Below, in pieces: positions 1 to 4,814 of a stretch of 11,413 nucleotides of DNA (the first letter of the stretch is position 1; each line of letters begins with the position of its first letter). The stretch covers positions 1 through 11,413 of the forward strand of contig DAHWQN010000011.1 of NCBI GenBank assembly GCA_027340645.1, written 5' to 3'. The stretch comes from Microcaldota archaeon (lineage in GTDB: Archaea > Micrarchaeota > Micrarchaeia > Micrarchaeales > CABMGC01). The notes beneath the pieces were generated by a model. That model saw only the letters and a program-made list of their open reading frames with translations, had not been told where the DNA came from and searched no databases. A program made the position numbers and the translations under genes.

Positions 1-2
1 TC

Positions 3-107
3 CACCTGTACCTGCTGTACATTATCTCTGCAATTGAGGCCCTTACGGCAGGCAGTATAGCCCTGCTTATTCTCCTGCATTCTGGCTCCGAACCTGCCAT
101 TCTCTAA
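3..107 (+). CDS. C-terminal end of a membrane protein (5' end outside window)
   Basis: An open frame enters from the left edge and ends at TAA 105-107, giving 34 residues that are strongly hydrophobic (a segment like IEALTAGSIALLILL with a single buried Glu) followed by a short polar tail. This looks like the last transmembrane helix of an integral membrane protein. A Glu inside a small-residue-rich helix is reminiscent of small proton-pumping subunits such as NuoK, but the spacing does not match well and too little is present to name it. The stop overlaps the stop of the convergent minus-strand gene in the tetranucleotide CTAA (104-107), the kind of tight convergent junction seen between two real genes. 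Confident that it is coding, not confident about function. Confidence 0.5.
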   Translation, partial: HLYLLYIISAIEALTAGSIALLILLHSGSEPAIL

Positions 108-715
108 TCCCCCTCCTTATCTTCTATTATGCCGAGAGAGTCCTTCAGCCTTCCGAATAAGCCATTCCTGCTTCTGTGTTCTTCGATATCGTTGTACTCT
201 TCCTCACGCGCGTCATCCTCAATTTTTTTCGGTACAATGTCCTTCTTCAATTTTGATTTTTGAATGTCCAAATTAATATCCCGCGTTTGCTCTGGTTTCT
301 TCTGCGGGACTCCTGTGAGTCCATTTAATGTTTTTCTTGTGCTATTCTGCTGCATTTGAGCAGAATGTGCAGCTGGCATTGCTATCGCAAATTCTTTAAT
401 AAGTGACATATCACTGCCAAATATCATAACATTCGGTTTGCTTTTCTCAGATAGCTTGAGATCCCGCTTAGAATTTATCTGTGCCGCACGTACGCCTTGA
501 TTTTTGTTAAGTTCTATGCCTGCTTCTATATAATCAGGGATGTTACCAATGACTATGTTATATCCCTTTTTGAACAGCGCATCTTCTGCCATGCTGCTGA
601 ATTCTTTAGCAGTGCCATTTGTAACCTTTGCAACTACACTTATACCAGAAGAAGAGAATATATCAACGGCATCATCCAAATACTCCTCAGAATCTGCAAG
701 CAGTAGCACCTTCAT
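104..715 (-). CDS. RpiB/LacAB-fold protein lacking catalytic residues, with charged C-terminal extension
   Basis: The protein has 203 residues. Residues 1-113 align by eye along the whole core of ribose-5-phosphate isomerase B: a beta strand and D8 at the N-terminus, an A-x-D-A-L-F helix near 43-48, the strand NIVIG (53-57), IELNKNQGVRAAQI (67-80, matching the RpiB IAANK-x2-GIRA stretch) and PNVMIFGS (94-101, matching NVLAFGS). The residues RpiB needs are absent: the His after the first Asp is Ser, the CGTG loop with the catalytic Cys is replaced by GNIPDYIEAG, and the HND motif is replaced by KSKPN. Residues 120-203 form a polar, probably disordered tail ending in a short basic/acidic helix. 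It is therefore probably a binding or scaffolding descendant, not an isomerase. The start ATG has GGTGC four bases upstream. It stops at TAG. It is divergent from the eS26 gene. Confidence 0.7.
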   Translation of the reverse strand: MKVLLLADSEEYLDDAVDIFSSSGISVVAKVTNGTAKEFSSMAEDALFKKGYNIVIGNIPDYIEAGIELNKNQGVRAAQINSKRDLKLSEKSKPNVMIFGSDMSLIKEFAIAMPAAHSAQMQQNSTRKTLNGLTGVPQKKPEQTRDINLDIQKSKLKKDIVPKKIEDDAREEEYNDIEEHRSRNGLFGRLKDSLGIIEDKEGD

Positions 716-789
716 GTAAGCACCTCACATAATAAATGCAACATATATATTAATAACCTTATATTGTTATATAATTTCAAGGTGTTCAT
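716..789. promoter_or_regulatory. Divergent promoter between the RpiB-like gene and eS26
   Basis: A 74-bp AT-rich spacer with overlapping TATA-like stretches (742-754 and 761-774) that can serve both directions. Good Shine-Dalgarno motifs lie at both ends: GGTGC (724-720, minus strand) before ATG 715, and GGTGT (781-785) before TTG 790. Leaders must be very short. Confidence 0.5.
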
Positions 790-1065
790 TTGAGAGGAAA
801 AGAACCATTAGTGACATGCGATAATTGCGGCAGGAAGATGCCACGGAATAAAGCCGTTTCTTATGAGAAAACGATACGTTTCGGCACTGATCCTTCGGAC
901 AAGAACAATGTCAGGTTTATGTCCAGCAGGAAGATATATTACTGCATAAGCTGTGCAAAACACAGAGGTATTTTCGAGAAGAAGGCAGATGAGGCTGCAA
1001 GGCGTGCTGCGAGGGGACTCTCCACACGGTATAGCGACAATCGCAATGATAATAATCGAACTTGA
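790..1065 (+). CDS. rps26e: Small-subunit ribosomal protein eS26
   Basis: The product is a 91-residue basic protein with the eS26 signature: T-C-D-N-C-G-R near residues 9-15, followed by a P-x-N/D-K-A segment (18-22) and Y-Y-C-I-S-C-A-K-H (50-58). The four cysteines C10, C13, C52 and C55 should bind one zinc ion. The basic C-terminus (AARRAARGL) fits rRNA contact at the mRNA exit region of the 30S subunit. Length is slightly shorter than eukaryotic S26 and usual for archaea. The start is TTG, supported by GGTGT four bases upstream; no ATG lies before the first Cys. It is followed after 12 bp by a membrane-protein gene in the same direction, so the two are probably cotranscribed. Confidence 0.9.
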   Translation: MRGKEPLVTCDNCGRKMPRNKAVSYEKTIRFGTDPSDKNNVRFMSSRKIYYCISCAKHRGIFEKKADEAARRAARGLSTRYSDNRNDNNRT

Positions 1066-1077
1066 CGGTGTTTCTTT

Positions 1078-1983
1078 TTGGTAATAGACCCTGACGAGCT
1101 TTTGATTTTCAAAAATCGCGAAGAGCAGAAGCCATCCGTGGCAAGAACGGAGGGGAAAAATGATAAATCTGTTGCCCAAGAGCGCACCGTGCCTGTTCAG
1201 GAAGCCGTTTCAGTGAAAAAATCGGAGACTGCCAAGCAAAACACGTCTATTCCAGGATCTGCGGCTCAGATTCGCAGCGCTAAAGTTGCATCTTCAGTTC
1301 AGGAGCCCAAAAAACATACAGAAAGTACATCAGCTGTTACTACAAACTCAGCAAACGAGCCAGACATCTCAAGAATGACATGCATAAATCATCCATGGCG
1401 CCAGGCCTACGCGCTATGTGAGTATTGTAAACGACCTTTCTGCTATGCCGACATGATGCCCTCAAATAACAAGCTATACTGCCTTGAGGACATAGACCGC
1501 GCCACTCGCATGCATTTAAAGCATACTGAAGCGCCAAGCAGGTTCATTTACATAACAAGCATTATGTTTGCACTTTGCACAATATTGCTTGTTTATCTTG
1601 TATACGTGCCGGCAAATTATTTAGCCATTGCTGCAACAAGTGCAGGTTTCTCGAAGGCTCTTATAGGCGTAGCGTTAAATTACTCTATAACAATTGCTGA
1701 CCTTTTCCTCGCATTTCTCAGCTTTGTAGCTGCATTACTTATGCTGCGGCGCACATCGATGTCATTCGGATTCGGCGCGAGTGTACTTGCACTTATCCTA
1801 ATCCTAACAAGCTATGAATATCTGACGAGCAATGCTCAGAACCTTTACATTATTTTGTCCGTGACTTTGATAAACATGGGTATTCTATCAGTGGCGAAGA
1901 TGGATATTTCCGGGAGCATAAATTCAAGGCAGAGCAGAATGTCACTAGAAGGCATAGAGTGGCCAAGACCCGAGCTCTTCTGA
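1078..1983 (+). CDS. B-box-like zinc-finger protein with multi-pass membrane domain
   Basis: The protein has 301 residues in three parts. Residues 1-97 are polar and low in hydrophobics, rich in Lys, Ser, Thr and Ala, and probably disordered. Residues 100-140 hold a compact metal-binding module: C102-x2-H105, C114-x2-C117, C122, D125 and C135, the pattern of B-box-type fingers. Residues 157-273 contain about four or five hydrophobic helices (roughly 157-177, 181-200, 205-223, 229-248, 255-272), ending in a polar tail. No family is recognised with confidence. The finger would face the cytoplasm with the disordered region if the N-terminus is inside. The TTG start follows the eS26 stop by 12 bp with GGTG upstream, so translation is likely coupled to ribosomal protein synthesis. 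Confidence 0.75.
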   Translation: MVIDPDELLIFKNREEQKPSVARTEGKNDKSVAQERTVPVQEAVSVKKSETAKQNTSIPGSAAQIRSAKVASSVQEPKKHTESTSAVTTNSANEPDISRMTCINHPWRQAYALCEYCKRPFCYADMMPSNNKLYCLEDIDRATRMHLKHTEAPSRFIYITSIMFALCTILLVYLVYVPANYLAIAATSAGFSKALIGVALNYSITIADLFLAFLSFVAALLMLRRTSMSFGFGASVLALILILTSYEYLTSNAQNLYIILSVTLINMGILSVAKMDISGSINSRQSRMSLEGIEWPRPELF

Positions 1984-1999
1984 TTCCCTTTGCATAAAA

Positions 2000-2032
2000 G
2001 TAGCAAAAATATGCTCTCAGCTAGCATACTAC
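2000..2032. terminator. Hairpin between convergent genes
   Basis: TATGCT (2010-2015) and AGCATA (2023-2028) form a 6-bp stem with a 7-nt loop; GTAG (2000-2003) and CTAC (2029-2032) can extend it across a bulge. It lies just after the membrane-protein stop. It may mark the 3' end of that transcript, although archaeal terminators usually depend on T-runs and none follows on the plus strand. Confidence 0.3.
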
Positions 2033-2041
2033 TGAAATACT

Positions 2042-2070
2042 AAATTAAAAATAGAAAAAATAAAAGAAAG
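2042..2070 (-). terminator. T-rich terminator for the minus-strand basic protein gene
   Basis: Read on the minus strand, this stretch just past the TAA stop (2081-2079) has several T-runs broken by single purines and cytosines, the usual archaeal termination signal. Confidence 0.5.
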
Positions 2071-2078
2071 GCTAAGTC

Positions 2079-2357
2079 TTATCTTCTTCTCTTAGAGCTG
2101 CTGCGCGCGCTCTTCTTTGAACTTCTGCCTCCTGAAATTCTTCCGCGCCTGTTCATCTTTGTCCTTGCAACATAGCCCTTCTGGTCTATGAAGTACAAGT
2201 AACCGTCCTCTCTTGAGACGCGTTCACTTCCTACCTTCCCCTTCCTTCCTCTCGGGTTGTTTCTCATCGGAGTTCTCCATACAAACCCATCCTTGCCGAG
2301 GTAGTACAGATATCCGTCTTCTCTATCTACGTTTTCATCTGTCATTCTTTCCGCCAT
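2079..2357 (-). CDS. Small basic protein with two DGYLY-type repeats
   Basis: The protein has 92 residues. Two 20-residue units are tandemly repeated: residues 12-31 (REDGYLYYLGKDGFVWRT-P) and 49-68 (REDGYLYFIDQKGYVART-K), sharing R-E-D-G-Y-L-Y, a turn with K-G, an aromatic-Val pair and R-T. They are probably paired beta hairpins. The linker (NNPRGRKGK) and the C-terminal tail (Ser, Lys and Arg rich, ending in KRRR) are strongly basic, suggesting a nucleic-acid or ribosome partner, though no named family is recognised. ATG 2357 has GGTGA exactly four bases upstream (2366-2362), which favours it over the internal ATG five codons later. A TATA box lies at about 2390-2400 in the minus direction. 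Divergent from the PAC2 gene. Confidence 0.75.
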   Translation of the reverse strand: MAERMTDENVDREDGYLYYLGKDGFVWRTPMRNNPRGRKGKVGSERVSREDGYLYFIDQKGYVARTKMNRRGRISGGRSSKKSARSSSKRRR

Positions 2358-2374
2358 TAATTCACCGATTACAC

Positions 2375-2407
2375 TACGACGGAAACGTTTTTATATATAT
2401 CGTCGTA
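2375..2407. promoter_or_regulatory. Promoter with inverted repeat around the TATA box
   Basis: TACGACG (2375-2381) and its exact reverse complement CGTCGTA (2401-2407) bracket the AT-rich TATA element (2388-2400) of the minus-strand repeat-protein gene. The arrangement would suit a dimeric regulator that blocks TBP access; that role is inference. Confidence 0.4.
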
Positions 2408-2499
2408 TTCACGAGAGCAAAATACAACTCTTATAAAACTCGCGCGAGAAATCAATACTGCTTTTTAACAAGAAGATTTGGAATTCTAGTCATACATGA

Positions 2500-2541
2500 T
2501 AATAATTTATACCTTCCTTGCAATAGTGTACCGGTCATATG
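2500..2541 (+). promoter_or_regulatory. Core promoter of the PAC2 gene
   Basis: AATTTATA (2504-2511) lies 28-35 bases before the start codons, so the transcript should be leaderless or nearly so. A second TATA-like element (TTATAAAA, 2431-2438) is followed directly by the perfect 10-bp palindrome CTCGCGCGAG (2439-2448) and could give a longer leader. Confidence 0.4.
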
Positions 2542-3279
2542 ATGGAGATAAAAATTACACAAGACAAGGGATTTAAGGGTTACACTCTTATAGAAGCATT
2601 TCCAGGAATAGGTCTCGTAGGGCCTATGGCTGGTTCTTACATGGTCGAGAAGTTGAGTATGGAGTATGTGGGCTACATAAACAGTGAACTGTTCCCTCCG
2701 ATAGCATCTATACACGACTCGATGCCTATGCGACCTGCACGGATTTACAAATCAGAAAAGTACAAACTACTACTAATGATATCTGAGTTCACAATACCTC
2801 CTGCACTTGTGCAACAGCTTGCTGAAGAAATACTCTCCTTTGCAAAGAAGTACTCTCTGCAGCGCATAGTATCTGTTGGTGGTATGCCTTCAGAGAAACC
2901 TACAGATAACATATACGTAGCATCTTCCGATGCTGACATTCTCAAGAAAGCTGGAAAAGCAGGAATAGAATCTATACGTGACGGCGTAGTTGCCGGAGTT
3001 AGTGCCGAGCTTCTAATTAAATCCCAAGAATACGGAATAAAATCATTTGATGTAATGTGTGAAGTGGATCCGCGGATAACTGATCCTAAATATGCGGAAA
3101 ATGCAATAGAAGGGCTTAACAAGCTACTTGACATGGACATCGACCTTACGGAATTGGATAAAGAAGCAAAGGCTGTAGAAGCAAAAATACGTGAGCTTCT
3201 CAAGAAGGTGCGTGATTCCCATGAACAATATGCGCAGGATAACAGTCCATCGCAAACCGGACCATCGATGTATGCCTGA
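2539..3279 (+). CDS. PAC2-family proteasome assembly chaperone
   Basis: The protein has 246 residues and the archaeal PAC2 fold (PbaA/PbaB, COG2047 type): an early G-Y-T-L-I-E-A-F-P-G-I-G-L-V-G motif (14-28), a strand K-L-L-L-M-I-S-E-F (75-83), the helix L-A-E-E-I-L-S-F-A-K-K (94-104) and V-S-V-G-G-M-P (111-117). The C-terminal region (200-230) is a charged helix followed by a flexible tail that ends in Met-Tyr-Ala. This fits the HbYX motif by which proteasome activators, including Pyrococcus PbaB, dock in the 20S alpha ring. Role: 20S proteasome assembly or ATP-independent activation in the cytoplasm. Two adjacent ATGs are possible; GGTCA four bases before 2542 slightly favours the second, which removes one Met. 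The gene stands alone and is convergent with the kinase. Confidence 0.88.
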   Translation: MMEIKITQDKGFKGYTLIEAFPGIGLVGPMAGSYMVEKLSMEYVGYINSELFPPIASIHDSMPMRPARIYKSEKYKLLLMISEFTIPPALVQQLAEEILSFAKKYSLQRIVSVGGMPSEKPTDNIYVASSDADILKKAGKAGIESIRDGVVAGVSAELLIKSQEYGIKSFDVMCEVDPRITDPKYAENAIEGLNKLLDMDIDLTELDKEAKAVEAKIRELLKKVRDSHEQYAQDNSPSQTGPSMYA

Positions 3280-3302
3280 ATACTTCACAATGTAAATATA
3301 AT

Positions 3303-3318
3303 ACTGCTCTGAAGCAGT
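3303..3318. terminator. Small hairpin between convergent genes
   Basis: ACTGCT-CTGA-AGCAGT is a perfect 6-bp stem with a 4-nt loop, midway between the PAC2 stop and the kinase stop. It may serve as a 3'-end structure for either transcript; no strong T-run accompanies it. Confidence 0.3.
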
Positions 3319-3352
3319 TAGTGCTGTGCATATGTCATCCGCGCATACGTTA

Positions 3353-3880
3353 TCACAGACTGTAATGTTTCTTTATAATTTCAGCGGTCCTCTCCGGCGA
3401 GATATGCGTATTGTCAATCCTCAGCGTTTTCACAAATCCCATCGGTGCTAGCAGGTTTTTCTCAGACATTAACGTGTCAAGCTTAGCTACACTCCTGAGC
3501 TTCAGGTACTGCTTTCTTGAAGGTTCTTTGAGGCGTTTTCTTAATACATCGGCATTACAGTACAGCTGTACAAAGCATAGTTCGCCATGATGTCTCTTAA
3601 CAATTCCTATTATCTTCCGCATATGGCCTTCATCCTCTTTTACATAAACAGTGGTGATTATAAGCCCATTCACATTCTCCTTAGCGGCAAGCCTTATAAG
3701 CTCCAATCTGTATTTTCCTACATACTTCCAGAACGCCTTGTGATTCATGCTCAATATTCCTGAAATCAAGTCAACGGTCAGGTGGTTGTGAAGCACCATG
3801 AATCCTGTGATTTTTTCCAGCTGCCTTGCCACAGTCAGCTTTCCTACGCCTGGCGGTCCGTATATCACAACAAGCTTCAT
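3353..3880 (-). CDS. P-loop nucleotide/shikimate-kinase-like protein
   Basis: The protein has 175 residues. The Walker A motif is G8-P-P-G-V-G-K14-L-T. It is followed by L-H31-N-H33-L-T-V-D, typical of a family of small kinases annotated as shikimate-kinase-like AAA ATPases that keep an HNH-type triad in the substrate site. The strand L-I-I-T-T-V-Y (73-79) is a likely Walker B equivalent without a classical Asp. The R-K-R-L-K-E stretch with neighbouring arginines (114-126) resembles a kinase lid, and the C-terminal helix is P-E-R-T-A-E-I-I-K. Length matches a single-domain kinase. The substrate cannot be told from sequence. It starts at the ATG just upstream of which the palindromic TATA region of the tRNA lies, so the promoter may be shared divergently. 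Stop TGA. Confidence 0.75.
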   Translation of the reverse strand: MKLVVIYGPPGVGKLTVARQLEKITGFMVLHNHLTVDLISGILSMNHKAFWKYVGKYRLELIRLAAKENVNGLIITTVYVKEDEGHMRKIIGIVKRHHGELCFVQLYCNADVLRKRLKEPSRKQYLKLRSVAKLDTLMSEKNLLAPMGFVKTLRIDNTHISPERTAEIIKKHYSL

Positions 3881-3936
3881 CTAAGCGCCATATTTCATTA
3901 TTCATTAAAGACTTTTATTCCTTCTCCAGATTCTGC

Positions 3937-3956
3937 AAACGCATAAATATGCGTTT
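3937..3956. promoter_or_regulatory. Palindromic TATA region upstream of tRNA-Leu
   Basis: AAACGCAT and ATGCGTTT are exact inverted repeats around the 4-base centre AAAT, and the ATAAATAT TATA box sits in the middle, about 27 bases before the first tRNA base. Because it is symmetric it could also start the minus-strand kinase transcript, with a leader of roughly 40 bases. Confidence 0.5.
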
Positions 3957-3973
3957 ATCTAATACACTATTAT

Positions 3974-4078
3974 GCAGGGGTGGCAGAGTCTGGTCTGGCT
4001 CACAAGCCACGGAAAAACGCGCAGGACTTAAGATCCTGTGGCTTAGCGCCTTCGTGAGTTCAAATCTCACCCCCTGCA
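3974..4078 (+). tRNA. tRNA-Leu (anticodon UAA) with D-loop insertion, possibly an intron
   Basis: The acceptor stem is perfect (GCAGGGG 3974-3980 with CCCCTGC 4071-4077, discriminator A4078), as are the anticodon stem CAGGA/TCCTG and its loop CTTAAGA (anticodon TAA at 4029-4031). A long type II variable arm follows (4039-4053), then a perfect T arm GTGAG-TTCAAAT-CTCAC. CCA is not encoded. The D-arm begins normally (GCAGAGTCTGGT, 3983-3994) but then carries about 18 extra bases (about 3995-4012) folding as TGGCT-CACA-AGCCA before resuming at AAAACGC. Positions 12 and 23 appear as an A-C mismatch. The extra piece is either an unusually placed intron, as reported for other ARMAN-type archaea, or an expanded D-loop. 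The product decodes UUA, and UUG by wobble. Confidence 0.9.
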
Positions 4079-4202
4079 ATTCTGTACAATGATTTGAATG
4101 TAATAATTATTTTTATTGCGCTGATGTTAGTCACATTCGGGGAGTTTTCTTGACTGTTGTATGCAATTACAATGTCTTAAAAATAATGAACAAGGTAATA
4201 AA

Positions 4203-4763
4203 GTGAAGAAAAATATAGGAATCGACGTAGATGGGGTACTCGCCGACACATTCTCAAGATGGCTGCACATGGCGGAGCTCAAGTATGGCATCGTCGGATT
4301 AAAAAAAGATTTGGTAAGGCATGAGTTGTCCGAGGTCTTCACCAAGCTAAGCCATGATCAAGTTATAGATTTGTGGCATGAGGCATGGAACGATTATAGC
4401 TCTATAAAACTCGAGGACAAAGACGTACCTTTTATAATAAACGATCTGCGCGATAAGTTTGATATATGCATAACGACCGGCAATCCGAGTGCGCACATCA
4501 AGCTCTGGCTCAAAGAAAAAGGCATACATTATGACAAGTACTTTACATTTCCAGTGCCTTCTGAGAAACATGGAGTTGATGGAATCGATATTCTTATAGA
4601 CGATTTCCACAAAGTTGTAAAGAATGCCGTTCTCGCAGGAAAAACCGGCATACTGCTAAGGCAGCCGTGGAATGAGGACTTCATAAATACCAATACTACA
4701 AAAGGAATCATAGTCGCTGACAATTGGCGCAGCATAAAACGTATACTTTTGGATATAGCCTAA
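4203..4763 (+). CDS. HAD-superfamily 5'(3')-deoxyribonucleotidase-like phosphatase
   Basis: The protein has 186 residues from GTG 4203. HAD motif I is G-I-D8-V-D10-G-V-L-A-D, with D8 the nucleophile and D10 the acid/base. Motif II is I-T-T91-G-N, the motif III lysine is likely K122 (S-E-K-H-G), and motif IV is I-L-I-D133-D134. The helical cap between about residues 15 and 80 and the overall length fit the NT5C type of deoxynucleotidase, which dephosphorylates dNMPs; some relatives have unknown substrates. The GTG start is chosen because GGTAA lies four bases upstream (4194-4198) and the protein then opens with MKKNIGIDVDG. A longer frame from 4161 adds a polar leader with no family match. It follows the tRNA by about 125 bp; an AT-rich element at 4176-4186 may be its TATA box. 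Confidence 0.8.
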   Translation: MKKNIGIDVDGVLADTFSRWLHMAELKYGIVGLKKDLVRHELSEVFTKLSHDQVIDLWHEAWNDYSSIKLEDKDVPFIINDLRDKFDICITTGNPSAHIKLWLKEKGIHYDKYFTFPVPSEKHGVDGIDILIDDFHKVVKNAVLAGKTGILLRQPWNEDFINTNTTKGIIVADNWRSIKRILLDIA

Positions 4764-4776
4764 ACTGCACATAAGC

Positions 4777-4787
4777 CTAAATAGATA
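4777..4787 (+). promoter_or_regulatory. TATA-like element of the exported-protein operon
   Basis: CTAAATAGATA lies 28-38 bases before ATG 4815, and there is no Shine-Dalgarno motif before that ATG, so the mRNA is probably leaderless. Confidence 0.35.
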
Positions 4788-4814
4788 AAGAGTATACCCC
4801 TTTACAGTAATGAA

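Noticed and set aside
3..107. Naming the left-edge fragment NuoK
   Set aside because: Only one helix is visible and the Glu-Gly spacing differs from the NuoK pattern.
808..1187. Long open frames antisense to eS26 and the start of the membrane-protein gene
   Set aside because: They lie opposite genes with clear family motifs, have no Shine-Dalgarno or promoter and read as composition shadows.
3995..4004. A strict 10-nt bulge-helix-bulge intron in the tRNA
   Set aside because: The helices can be drawn (GTC bulge, TGGC/GCCA), but removing only these bases does not restore a normal D-loop, so the exact splice sites are left open.
4088..4120. Possible second C/D sRNA after the tRNA (ATGATTT ... 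CTGA)
   Set aside because: The C box is not RUGAUGA, no terminal stem is present and no guide complementarity was recognised.
4161..4202. Longer N-terminus of the HAD protein from ATG 4161
   Set aside because: The added 14 residues are polar with no family match and no Shine-Dalgarno motif precedes that ATG, while GTG 4203 has GGTAA at the usual spacing and starts right before the catalytic motif.
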